Shown here: piece after piece, positions 8,994 through 16,458 of the stretch
Position numbering within the stretch: the stretch's first letter is position 1
How the letters are laid out: the number at the start of each line of letters is the position of its first letter
DNA from: Thermomicrobiales bacterium
GTDB lineage: Bacteria; Chloroflexota; Chloroflexia; Thermomicrobiales; CFX8
Assembly: GCA_037045155.1 (NCBI GenBank)
Contig: JBAOIG010000004.1
Location: 1-64,000 of the forward strand
Direction of reading: 5' to 3'
Length of the DNA: 64,000 bases
Notes under the pieces: generated by a model
The model's database searches: none
What the model was told of the DNA's origin: nothing
The model's input: the letters and a program-made list of their open reading frames with translations, nothing else
Program-made: the position numbers and the translations under genes

Positions 8994-9016
8994 ATGCCGG
9001 ACAATCCGGCATTGTA
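8994..9016 (-). promoter_or_regulatory. extended -10 promoter and overlapping inverted repeat of the rpsB operon
   Basis: On the minus strand TGC-TACAAT (9019-9011) is an extended -10. Transcription would start near 9004. A perfect inverted repeat, ATGCCGGA (8994-9001) and TCCGGCAT (9005-9012) with a 3-base loop, overlaps the start site. It could be an operator or the first hairpin of the 5' leader of about 120 bases. S2 autoregulates its leader in some bacteria; whether that applies here is inference. Confidence 0.45.
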
Positions 9017-9079
9017 GCACAGGAACACGTTGCCGACGCCTGCGGTCGAATGCCGAAACGTGAGAGATCTGGAGTGATG

Positions 9080-9976
9080 CTAGGGTTTGGCCTTCAGGTA
9101 GTCCTGGACGAGCCAGCCGGTCCCCGCGGCGCCTTCGACCTGCCACCATGTGTAGCCCTCGGCATCCAGCGGACCATCGACGACCGTGAGCTCGGTGCCA
9201 TCGAGCAAGATATCGACGATTTCAGCATCGGTGGATGGCTCGCTCCGGAAGTTCACACCGGTTCCACCGGAGTTAGCGACTGTGACGGTTGAGCCTATCG
9301 CAATCGTGCCACTGCCGGTTGGCGGCTTCGTCGCTACGCCCGGAGGCTGGGTAGCAGCACCGGCCGGCGGGGTTGTGAGGATGATCGGCGACCCGCCCGT
9401 GCCAACTCCGTTAGTTGCTACTGGCGATGCGGTGATGGATGACAGCGTGGCTTGTGGCGTCCCGCCAATCGCGGGGGTATTCTTGTTGCCACCCCAGAAC
9501 GCGTTCGCCCAGAACCAGAACAGCGCGAGGATCAGGATCACACCAAGGATCGGCGCGCCGATGCGAAGGTAGTCTGTCCAATAACGCCCTTCGGCATAGT
9601 GTCCGGGATCCCGTCCGCTAGCCCCGCCTGGTCGAGAGAGCTCCTCGCCGGCCGAGGGATAGTCGTCATCGGGATCGCTGCCATAGCCGGAAGAACCAGA
9701 GACCGAATAGATCGGCTGGCCTGCGTGCGTCGAGATAACTCTGCTGGGGTTCGCGGAATCATCGGAAACCGGGTGAAGCGGGATGTAGGGGCGGATCTGG
9801 CCCGTGGCGTCGGCGGGTTCCCAGTAGTTTCCCATGCCGCGCTCGCAATCGAGATCGTCTTCATACACGAGATGGTTCTGCTGGGGTGCATACAGGGCCG
9901 GGTTGCGACACCATCCCCTGCGCCAGATCGGCGCCGGCTCGTAGTGCTTGCAGGTGCTGCACTTGCGCCCGGACAT
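9080..9976 (-). CDS. membrane protein with N-terminal Cys cluster and C-terminal bacterial SH3 domain
   Basis: 298 aa from ATG 9976, chosen because GGGGGGCGG precedes it. Earlier in-frame ATGs lack a ribosome site. Order of parts: a cytoplasmic Cys cluster (C-x2-C-x13-C-x20-C, about residues 6-44) that could bind zinc or iron-sulfur; an acidic, Ser/Gly/Pro-rich linker; one membrane helix (about 139-161); a Thr/Pro/Ala-rich stalk; and a C-terminal SH3b domain (VNFRSEPSTDAEIV, WWQVEG, GWLVQDYL). SH3b domains bind wall peptides or glycans, so the exported end probably contacts the wall. The role is unknown. Lies next to two bactofilin genes on the same strand. Confidence 0.75.
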   Translation of the reverse strand: MSGRKCSTCKHYEPAPIWRRGWCRNPALYAPQQNHLVYEDDLDCERGMGNYWEPADATGQIRPYIPLHPVSDDSANPSRVISTHAGQPIYSVSGSSGYGSDPDDDYPSAGEELSRPGGASGRDPGHYAEGRYWTDYLRIGAPILGVILILALFWFWANAFWGGNKNTPAIGGTPQATLSSITASPVATNGVGTGGSPIILTTPPAGAATQPPGVATKPPTGSGTIAIGSTVTVANSGGTGVNFRSEPSTDAEIVDILLDGTELTVVDGPLDAEGYTWWQVEGAAGTGWLVQDYLKAKP

Positions 9977-10104
9977 TCCGCCCCCCATCACCGGCTGGCT
10001 TCGCGCCACTTCTCAATCGTCGCAGTCGAATGGCTGAGCACAATGACACGCACCAGCGTCCGCGAGGATCGCGCAGGGCGTATCGAAATCATCGACCGGT
10101 GACG

Positions 10105-10133
10105 AGTATAGCACGAGGGCCTGACGATGGCAG
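10105..10133 (-). promoter_or_regulatory. promoter of the SH3 membrane protein gene
   Basis: Minus strand: -35 CTGCCA (10133-10128, 4 of 6), 17-base spacer, -10 TATACT (10110-10105) preceded by TGC, an extended -10. The start would be near 10098, leaving a leader of about 120 bases before ATG 9976. Motif match only. Confidence 0.5.
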
Positions 10134-10139
10134 ATCGAG

Positions 10140-10718
10140 CTATGTCGGATTGTTACCTGTGTCATCGTCCGAGTCATCACGAGCCTCTTGCCCGGGCAAG
10201 TCCGTGTCACCCCGGGAGGATGAGGCTGCTGGTGACGAGAAATTCCGGAGATACGAATATGATGAGGCAGATTCACCGCTGGAATCGGCCACTTCAGCGG
10301 GAGTCTCCACCGAGCCTTCAGCAGCATCAGTTTCCGCGGCGTCGGATACAGACTCCATGTCGAGGCGACCTTCGAGGACTGCGCCCTCGTGGATGACCAG
10401 ACGATGCGTTTTGACAACGGCCTGCACAACGCCGGTCGAACGAACCTCGAGCCGGCCGGAGCATGTGATTGACCCTGCAATCGTCCCTTCGACAATCGCG
10501 TCGGTTGCGGCGATATCAGCATCGACCTCGGCCCCGGCCGCGACATACAGTACACCGTCACATTGCAGAACTCCGGTGACGCGCCCCTCAATTCGCAGAT
10601 CGTGCGGTGTCGCCAGCGTTCCCTCGACCGTGGTGTGCCGGTCGATGAGTGACCGGCTGCCCTCGAGTGACTGAGCGGCTAGCGTGTCTGGCGGTACGGT
10701 TGCTGTGCGCATACTCAT
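10140..10718 (-). CDS. bactofilin family protein (first of pair)
   Basis: Polymerising cytoskeletal protein with the right-handed beta-helix bactofilin domain (about residues 25-120): repeated turns such as EGTLATPHDLRIEGRVTG, VDADIAATDAIVEGTI and LEVRSTGVVQAVVKTHRLVIHEGAVLEG. The C-terminal 60 residues are acidic and Ser-rich, probably disordered. 192 aa. GAGGAG lies 11 bases before ATG 10718. Follows the second bactofilin by 34 bases, so the two are probably cotranscribed and may copolymerise. Bactofilins scaffold wall synthesis or shape proteins, which suits the SH3 protein beside them. Confidence 0.88.
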   Translation of the reverse strand: MSMRTATVPPDTLAAQSLEGSRSLIDRHTTVEGTLATPHDLRIEGRVTGVLQCDGVLYVAAGAEVDADIAATDAIVEGTIAGSITCSGRLEVRSTGVVQAVVKTHRLVIHEGAVLEGRLDMESVSDAAETDAAEGSVETPAEVADSSGESASSYSYLRNFSSPAASSSRGDTDLPGQEARDDSDDDTGNNPT

Positions 10719-10752
10719 GGTGGCTGGCTCCTCTTATCGTGGCGCGCTGGCG

Positions 10753-11283
10753 CTACTCGACCGGCGTGGGCGACTGCATCTTCACGTCACCCTCGACGGT
10801 GGCGCCTTCGTGAACGATGAGCGTCGGCGATGTCACATCGCCGGAAATCGAGCCTGACGGCATCACCTCCAGGCGGCCGAGACACTCGATCGTGCCAGTC
10901 ACCGCGCCGGCCACAATGATGGTGCGCGCACGAATGTGCGCATCGACTGTCGCGCCCTCAGCGACATAGATCTCATCGCTCGCGGTCAGGTCACCCTCGA
11001 TTGTCCCGAAGATCTGGATCGACCCTTCGGATCGCAGCGTCCCGCTCCAGCTGGAGTTCGCGGACACTACTCCGGTCGAAGCGTCGGACATGCGTGGTGG
11101 TTGATGGCGACGTTGACTCTCGAGCGAGGGCAATGGTGATCGTGCAGCGGCCTCTGCGGGCGCCGAATAGGTCGGCAACTCCTCAGCGTCGTCGACTTCG
11201 TCCTCATCGGAACCAAGCTGTTGTCTCAGTGTCGAGATCTGACGCTGAAATGAATCCGTGCGACTTTCTTTACGGAATACCAT
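10753..11283 (-). CDS. bactofilin family protein (second of pair)
   Basis: 176 aa. A charged, Pro-containing N-terminal tail (about 1-70) leads into a bactofilin beta-helix (WSGTLRSEGSIQIFGTIEG, EIYVAEGATVDAHIRARTIIVAG, LEVMPSGSISGDVTSPTLIVHEGA). The tail on the other end from its partner suggests non-identical roles. ATG 11283 has GGGAGG seven bases upstream. First gene of the pair, read from the promoter at 11420-11449. Confidence 0.88.
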   Translation of the reverse strand: MVFRKESRTDSFQRQISTLRQQLGSDEDEVDDAEELPTYSAPAEAAARSPLPSLESQRRHQPPRMSDASTGVVSANSSWSGTLRSEGSIQIFGTIEGDLTASDEIYVAEGATVDAHIRARTIIVAGAVTGTIECLGRLEVMPSGSISGDVTSPTLIVHEGATVEGDVKMQSPTPVE

Positions 11284-11419
11284 TGCCTGCCTCCCTCATG
11301 TTCCGGCCGCGATGGCGGCACGCACACGACCCTGACCTGGCCAACACGGAGACCACCACGTGGACGCCATCTGAGCTTAACAACTGATCTCAGGTCTTCG
11401 CTCGTTGATTACACTCACG

Positions 11420-11449
11420 AGTATAGAGTGTACGTACACCCTATGTCCA
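11420..11449 (-). promoter_or_regulatory. bactofilin promoter with palindromic operator in the spacer
   Basis: Minus strand: -35 TGGACA (11449-11444, 5 of 6), 18-base spacer, -10 TATACT (11425-11420, 5 of 6). The spacer is filled by a 22-bp palindrome, ATAGAGTGTAC (11423-11433) and GTACACCCTAT (11434-11444), perfect except for one symmetrical pair, with core GTGTACGTACAC. That position is typical of a repressor operator. The cognate regulator is not identified; the palindrome does not match the LexA box seen at 39494. Confidence 0.6.
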
Positions 11450-11622
11450 GAGGAAGGCCGAGCGATTCTGCCGGTGCTGGAGTCTCGATAGCCAGCGGCT
11501 GATATCGTGAGGCGGCGGATGTCGAAGCTCCGGGACATCGGCACGATCAAACGATGCGATTCAGAGATTCTACTCCAACTTCGCCAGTGGAATGATGGAT
11601 AACCAGGGTTGCGGCGGCGTGG

Positions 11623-11644
11623 GCGTCGCGACTACTCGCGACGC
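11623..11644 (-). terminator. hairpin downstream of tRNA-Arg
   Basis: GCGTCGCG (11623-11630) and CGCGACGC (11637-11644) form a perfect 8-bp stem with loop ACTACT, 53 bases past the tRNA-Arg 3' end. No T tract follows, so termination is only possible, not shown. Confidence 0.3.
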
Positions 11645-11696
11645 GTGAGGATCATCCCAAGAGTCGGTATTTTCAGCTTGTGCAAGCCAAGGGTAA

Positions 11697-11772
11697 TGGT
11701 ACGCCCGACAGGACTCGAACCTGTGGCCTCTTGCTCCGGAGGCAAGCGCTCTATCCGCTGAGCTACGGGCGC
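11697..11772 (-). tRNA. tRNA-Arg (anticodon CCG)
   Basis: 76 nt including an encoded 3' CCA. The acceptor stem GCGCCCG pairs with CGGGCGT. The anticodon stem CTTGC/GCAAG encloses loop CTCCGGA, giving anticodon CCG for codon CGG. The T arm has GGTTCGAATCC. A -10-like TATACT (11801-11796, minus) lies 24 bases before the 5' end. Located between the FAD oxidoreductase and bactofilin genes. Confidence 0.97.
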
Positions 11773-11831
11773 ATGTGCGCTGTGACACGGGGCCAAGTAT
11801 ACCGGACTTCGGAACCGAGAGGAGGGCCGTG

Positions 11832-13199
11832 TCAGGCACTCCCGGCGGCGAGATCCTCGTCGATGATTTCGGCGATGCGGTTCCCGAGATCGACCGCGTA
11901 GTTGGTGCCCCGATCCTCCGGATAGATCTGGGACATGTTGGCGACGTAGAGGCCGGCAATCGGGGATCGATGTGACGGGACCTTCTCCGAATACTCGAGT
12001 GTGACGATCGGCTGAGCCGCTCGAGCGCGGAAGACCCACATTCGCTCGATCCAGCTATCATCGAATCCCGGGTTCACAAGACGAAGCTTTGGCACGACCT
12101 CGTGGCGAAGCTCGTCGTCGGTCATTGTGACGAACGGGTGGTCCCAGTCGAGATACTTTCCAACATAGACCAGATGAGCTCCTCCGTAGTCAGCGGGGTC
12201 GAGCAGGTTGGTGTGCTCGATAATCCCGGTGAATGGGAGCCGGTCGTCGCCGATGTTGAGCCAGTAGATATCTGACAGCTTGCGGTCGAGCTGCAGGAGG
12301 ATCACGATCGCGCCCTGATAAATCATTGACGTAAGCTGCTGAGCATATGCTGCAGGCATATCAGGGATCAGACGCATGATGAGTGGCGATGGGATAGTTG
12401 CCACGACGATATCGGCATCGTCACGCCGGCCGTCGGCGCCGACCAGCGTGAACTGGCTGGCGCTTTCGTCGTGCCGTTCGAGTGCCTCGACGCCAGTGCC
12501 TGTGCGAATATCGACGCCAAGTTCCCGACAAGCATCGGCGAGACGATCGATCAGAACATTGAAGCTACCATCTATGTAGCCCAACTGCTCGCGAGCCAGG
12601 AGGCCCGGTCGTGACTGGGTTCGGAGAAAGATCTTGTTCCAGAACCACGCCATCGCAATCTCGGGCGCGCGTGGGCCGAATTTCGCCCGGAGCTGGGCTC
12701 CCCAGACGCGATTGAAGGCCCGTTGGCCCGCAGTCCGTCGCAGCCATTCCCAGGCTGTAACCCGTTCGAACCGCTTCCAGCCGCCGGATGACGTGCTGAT
12801 GCGCTGGAGATAGAGGGTGATCAGACCCAGCCGGACACGATCCACCACTGGAATGAACGGTAGCCTGATCAGATCGGTCGCAGTTGTGAGCGGGTAGATC
12901 CGTCCGTCATAGAAGAACCCGACATTGGAGTCAATCCAACGCAGGCGGCTGCCGATGCCGAGTTCCTCCATCAGCTCGATGATCGCGCGATCGCTCATGA
13001 ACAGATGGTGGTAGAACTTCTCGATCTCAGCGCCCGACGGTAGCTCGAACGCGGCAGCCAACCCTCCGAGCTGTTCATCCTGCTCCCAGAGTGTCACCCG
13101 GTGCCCCTGGCGAGCGAGACGGTATGCCGCGGTCAGACCCGCGATACCGCCGCCGATAACCGCGGTGCGTCGCGCTTCGTCGTTCGGAGACTGACCCAT
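11832..13199 (-). CDS. FAD-dependent amine oxidase-like oxidoreductase
   Basis: 455-aa flavoprotein of the protoporphyrinogen oxidase/amine oxidase/phytoene desaturase group. N-terminal dinucleotide fold AVIGGGIAGLTAAYRLARQG with following acidic strand end WEQDEQLGG (about 13-48), and a C-terminal FAD contact region GLYVANMSQIYPEDRGTNYAV. The motif GAEIEKFYHHLF near residue 60 is shared by a family often found near glycan genes, but the substrate cannot be assigned. Start ATG 13199 lies 4 bases after the secF stop, so it is read with secD-secF; the open frame upstream is secF in another frame. Confidence 0.82.
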   Translation of the reverse strand: MGQSPNDEARRTAVIGGGIAGLTAAYRLARQGHRVTLWEQDEQLGGLAAAFELPSGAEIEKFYHHLFMSDRAIIELMEELGIGSRLRWIDSNVGFFYDGRIYPLTTATDLIRLPFIPVVDRVRLGLITLYLQRISTSSGGWKRFERVTAWEWLRRTAGQRAFNRVWGAQLRAKFGPRAPEIAMAWFWNKIFLRTQSRPGLLAREQLGYIDGSFNVLIDRLADACRELGVDIRTGTGVEALERHDESASQFTLVGADGRRDDADIVVATIPSPLIMRLIPDMPAAYAQQLTSMIYQGAIVILLQLDRKLSDIYWLNIGDDRLPFTGIIEHTNLLDPADYGGAHLVYVGKYLDWDHPFVTMTDDELRHEVVPKLRLVNPGFDDSWIERMWVFRARAAQPIVTLEYSEKVPSHRSPIAGLYVANMSQIYPEDRGTNYAVDLGNRIAEIIDEDLAAGSA

Positions 13200-13203
13200 C
13201 AGG

Positions 13204-14139
13204 TCAGGTTGCGCGCGCGCGCGAGCCAGATGGCTTGCGCCAGAACAGGAAGAAGCGCTGGACTTCCCCGTTTCGCCAGGAGACAAGCAACTGGCTCGCG
13301 TTGAAGATCGAGGAGTAGGTGCCGGCCGCAACTCCGATCAACAGGGCGAACACGAACCACCGCGTCGACTCGCCGCCGAAGAGATACAGCGCCGCCAGCG
13401 TCAGAATGACGGTGAGCGACGTGTTCAACGAGCGCACCATCGTCTGGGCGACCGAGTAGTTGACCGTTTCCTCGAACGTCGGGGCGATTCGTTTTCCGAG
13501 ATTCTCGCGGATTCGGTCAAAGACCACGATCGTATCGTGAACGGAGAAGCCCATGACAGTGAGCACGGCGGTGACGAACAGGGCATCGACCTCGATGTCT
13601 GCCACCCAGCCCAGAATCGAAAAGACGCCGAGGACGAACAGGACATCGTGGAGCATCGCGACGATCGCGACCGTCCCATAGAGCACAGGACTATCGGTGT
13701 TCCGGAATGCCCAGGCGATGTAGGAGAGCACGCCGATCGATGCGAGAATCACCGCAAGGATCGCCCGGTTGCGGATCGCATTGCCGACGGTTGGGCCGAC
13801 TGTCTCGATCTGCAGTTCCTTGAATTCGCCGAATCGCGCTCGGAATTCGTCCTCGATCGCGGTCTTCTCGGGCGAACCCTCTTTGAGCTCCTTCATCCGG
13901 ATCAGGATCGTGTTGTCCTGGGAGGTTTGAACGATCGAATCCGAGTAGCCATGCGTGGCCAGGATGGATCGAACCTCCAGTGAGTCGACCGGCTTCTGGA
14001 ATTGCAGCTCCCACGAGGTGCCACCAGTGAAGTCGATGCCCAGGCTGAGACCATGAACCAGCAAGGCAATGACCCCCGGAATGATCAGCAGCGCCGAGAT
14101 GGAGTACCAGATGCGTCGTTTGCCGACGATATCGATCAT
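13204..14139 (-). CDS. secF: protein translocase subunit SecF
   Basis: Partner of SecD in the Sec translocon, using ion flow to finish export. 311 aa with six membrane segments, the periplasmic P4 domain, GIDFTGGTSWELQF after TM1, and the conserved TM region VTAVLTVMGFSVHDTIVVFDRIRENL. ATG 14139 (MIDIVGKRR) starts the usual N-terminus. The longer reading to 14193 would run into secD and lacks support. 31 bases after secD. Confidence 0.95.
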   Translation of the reverse strand: MIDIVGKRRIWYSISALLIIPGVIALLVHGLSLGIDFTGGTSWELQFQKPVDSLEVRSILATHGYSDSIVQTSQDNTILIRMKELKEGSPEKTAIEDEFRARFGEFKELQIETVGPTVGNAIRNRAILAVILASIGVLSYIAWAFRNTDSPVLYGTVAIVAMLHDVLFVLGVFSILGWVADIEVDALFVTAVLTVMGFSVHDTIVVFDRIRENLGKRIAPTFEETVNYSVAQTMVRSLNTSLTVILTLAALYLFGGESTRWFVFALLIGVAAGTYSSIFNASQLLVSWRNGEVQRFFLFWRKPSGSRARAT

Positions 14140-14170
14140 GGAACTACAACCCCTGTCACGTCGGTTTCTC

Positions 14171-15619
14171 CTACTCGGCTCGGGCGGGGACACCCTGCCC
14201 GTGATCGACTCCCAGCCACCAGCGATCGTTGATCGGACGGATCGTAAGCAGAATGCGCAGCATATTTCGAGTCACGACAATGGCGGTGAACATCGACACG
14301 ACGACACCAACGAATAATGTTAGCGCGAAACCCTGGATGATGCTGGCGCCGGTGTAGCGGCCGAACCAGAACAGGATCGCGCAGGTGATCATCGTTGAGA
14401 TGTTGGAGTCGCGAATCGATGGCCAGGCGTGGTCGAATCCCGCCTCGATTGCTTCCGGAATAGGCCGTCCAAGCCGGAGCTCATCTTTCAACCGGGCGAA
14501 AATCAGGACGTTCGCGTCGACTGCCATGCCGATCGAGAGAATGAAGCCAGCGATGCCGGCCAGCGTCAGTGTCACGGGGATCAGCTTGAATAACGCAAAG
14601 ACGATCGATGTATAGATCAGCAATGCGAAGACCGACAGGAGACCCGGCAGTCGGTAATAGAGGATCATCATCAGCGCGACGAGCCCGAGCCCGACGAGGC
14701 CGGCAAGGATGGACTGGTCGATCGAGTCCTGCCCGAGCGACGGGCCGATAGTCCGACTCTGAACGACCTCCAGTGGCACCGACAGCGCGCCGGATTTCAG
14801 TTGCAGGACGAGATTGGTGACCTCCTGAGGGGTGAGCCCGTTGATAACACCCTCGTTGGAGATTGCGTCACGGATCGTCGCGGAGTTGATGACGGTGTTG
14901 TCGACGACGATCGACATCGGCTGGCCGATATGGGTGCTTGTGTACTCGTAGAACTTGTCGGCTGCCTCCGGCTTGAGCCGGAAACCGACGACGATTGATC
15001 CGACACTGTCCTGAGTCGGAAATGCGTCGGCAAGGTCGGCCCCGGAGACAATCGTGGTGAACGTTGGGCCGCCTGCATTCTGATCGGTGCTGGCTCCTGC
15101 GCCGGGAGTTGCCGCCGGCGTTCCGTCGGGTGTCGAGCCGGGCGTCGCCTCGCCGGTCGCTGGCGTGCCATCCGCGCCGGGTTGTCGCGCCGAGCCGAGC
15201 GTTGTGTTGACCTTCGTGCCGACGGGGAGATATTGACCCTGAGGATCGATGATTTCGAGGAGCGCAGTCTGCTTCAGCAAGTCAACAGCCTGCTGAGGAT
15301 CGCTGACGCCGGGCAGCTCGACGACAATCTGGTTGCTGCCGCGCGTCTGGATCAGCGGCTCGGAGACTCCGAGTCCACCGACACGACGCTGAATCGTGTC
15401 GCGTGTCCCGACGAGCTCGTCGCGGCTGACGGACTGACCCTCGGGTGGCCGAGCCTCAAGCACCACCTGGAGACCACCCTGAAGGTCGAGCCCCTGGTGC
15501 ACGTAGATGTTGTCTTTGGCCCCGGCAATATTCAGCCAGTCAGACGGGATTGCTAGCCAGGCAGAGACAAATGTGATGAGGAGTATGACCGTTATCGTTA
15601 TCCTGGAATGCGCACGCAA
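14171..15619 (-). CDS. secD: protein translocase subunit SecD
   Basis: 482 aa. TM1 is followed by QGLDLQGGLQVVLEA (domain D1), a periplasmic P1 region, and five C-terminal TM segments with GMAVDANVLIFARLKDEL and GFALTLFVGVVVSMFTAI. A low-complexity insert of Gly/Thr/Pro/Ala (about residues 145-182) interrupts the periplasmic domain, as seen in other high-GC bacteria. The start is TTG at 15619 with AGGGGTGGG upstream; no ATG or GTG fits the N-terminus. Confidence 0.95.
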   Translation of the reverse strand: MRAHSRITITVILLITFVSAWLAIPSDWLNIAGAKDNIYVHQGLDLQGGLQVVLEARPPEGQSVSRDELVGTRDTIQRRVGGLGVSEPLIQTRGSNQIVVELPGVSDPQQAVDLLKQTALLEIIDPQGQYLPVGTKVNTTLGSARQPGADGTPATGEATPGSTPDGTPAATPGAGASTDQNAGGPTFTTIVSGADLADAFPTQDSVGSIVVGFRLKPEAADKFYEYTSTHIGQPMSIVVDNTVINSATIRDAISNEGVINGLTPQEVTNLVLQLKSGALSVPLEVVQSRTIGPSLGQDSIDQSILAGLVGLGLVALMMILYYRLPGLLSVFALLIYTSIVFALFKLIPVTLTLAGIAGFILSIGMAVDANVLIFARLKDELRLGRPIPEAIEAGFDHAWPSIRDSNISTMITCAILFWFGRYTGASIIQGFALTLFVGVVVSMFTAIVVTRNMLRILLTIRPINDRWWLGVDHGQGVPARAE

Positions 15620-15706
15620 TGAAACCCACCCCTTGCCGGCTTAGTCGCCGGGCACTAGTGGCGCTGAAAGCGCCTGGCGTAGCGTCCCTCATCATGCCGA
15701 CCGCTG

Positions 15707-15736
15707 AGTGTACGCGTCGTCTTGGAACGATGTCAA
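15707..15736 (-). promoter_or_regulatory. promoter of secD-secF operon
   Basis: Minus strand: consensus -35 TTGACA (15736-15731), 18-base spacer, -10 TACACT (15712-15707). The predicted start near 15700 leaves a leader of about 80 bases before the TTG start of secD. Strong match in the gap after nadD. Confidence 0.6.
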
Positions 15737-15745
15737 CCGAAGATC

Positions 15746-16390
15746 TCAATTCCGTTCGTCCACATCGAGATACAGGCCGTGATCCCGGATATAGTCGGCG
15801 ACTCCGGGAAGCACCTGGTACCGATAGGGTCCGCCGCTGCGGACATTCGCGCGGATCTCGGTAGACGAGACTCCAATCAAGGGAATCGACACAAGGTCGA
15901 TACGGTTACGCGTCTCTGGCACCGTGTGCTCGATTTCGGCGACCGAGACTTCGACACCTGGCCGGAGCGCGACTCCGAGCCGGGCCTGTGCGGCGATCAG
16001 ATTCGGTCGATTCCAGGTCGGGAAGTCGCGTAGCGAATCCTGGCCCATCAGGAAATAGAGTTCCGAGGTTTCGCTGATTCTGTTACGCAGGATTCTGAGC
16101 GAGTCAGCAGTGTACGACCAGCCTTCGCGGTCGAGATCGATGGTGCTTATCGCGAAGCTCGACGACTCGCCGATCGAGATCCGGAGCATGGCGACTCGGT
16201 GTTCGCTGGCCGAGACGATCCGTCCGGGCTTATGAGGAGGAACGCCGGCCGGCATAAAAATCACCTGGGCGAGCTGTAACCGAAACCGCATGATCTCGGC
16301 GACGATGAGGTGCCCGATATGGATCGGGTCGAAGGTTCCACCAAAGACACCAACACGGATATTGCCGTTCAGGTCGCGCTCCCGTCGCAC
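15746..16390 (-). CDS. nadD: nicotinate-nucleotide adenylyltransferase
   Basis: Makes deamido-NAD from nicotinate mononucleotide and ATP. 214 aa from GTG 16390. The nucleotidyl transferase motifs are GGTFDPIHIGHL (HIGH) near the N-terminus and SSTEIRA (ISSTxxR type) near the C-terminus. The longer reading from ATG 16426 is rejected: GAGGATGAG precedes the GTG, and the predicted transcription start (about 16410) lies downstream of that ATG. Confidence 0.94.
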   Translation of the reverse strand: MRRERDLNGNIRVGVFGGTFDPIHIGHLIVAEIMRFRLQLAQVIFMPAGVPPHKPGRIVSASEHRVAMLRISIGESSSFAISTIDLDREGWSYTADSLRILRNRISETSELYFLMGQDSLRDFPTWNRPNLIAAQARLGVALRPGVEVSVAEIEHTVPETRNRIDLVSIPLIGVSSTEIRANVRSGGPYRYQVLPGVADYIRDHGLYLDVDERN

Positions 16391-16416
16391 ATGGGACTCA
16401 TCCTCTCGGGCGAGGC

Positions 16417-16425
16417 AGTATAGCA
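16417..16425 (-). promoter_or_regulatory. extended -10 promoter of nadD
   Basis: Minus strand TGC-TATACT (16425-16417) without a recognisable -35. It predicts a start near 16410, 20 bases before the GTG of nadD, and helps choose that start. Confidence 0.5.
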
Positions 16426-16446
16426 TCGGTCATCGCAGCGGCACGG

Positions 16447-16452
16447 TAGAAT
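16447..16452 (+). promoter_or_regulatory. -10 element for a possibly leaderless transcript
   Basis: TAGAAT at 16447-16452 ends 7 bases before GTG 16459, so the first transcribed base would be the G of the start codon. There is no ribosome-binding site in front of that GTG, which agrees with a leaderless message. The -35 is not evident. Confidence 0.35.
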
Positions 16453-16458
16453 GCTCGC

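Larger units (their letters stand above)
11284..11696. other. 413-bp intergenic region between bactofilin genes and tRNA-Arg
   Basis: No credible gene in either strand. It holds the bactofilin promoter with an internal palindrome (11420-11449) and a GC-rich hairpin (11623-11644) beyond the tRNA 3' end. The rest shows nothing I can name. Confidence 0.7.

Noticed and set aside
11423..11444. Palindrome as a second LexA box
   Set aside because: The core GTGTACGTACAC does not fit CGAACRNRYGTTYG.
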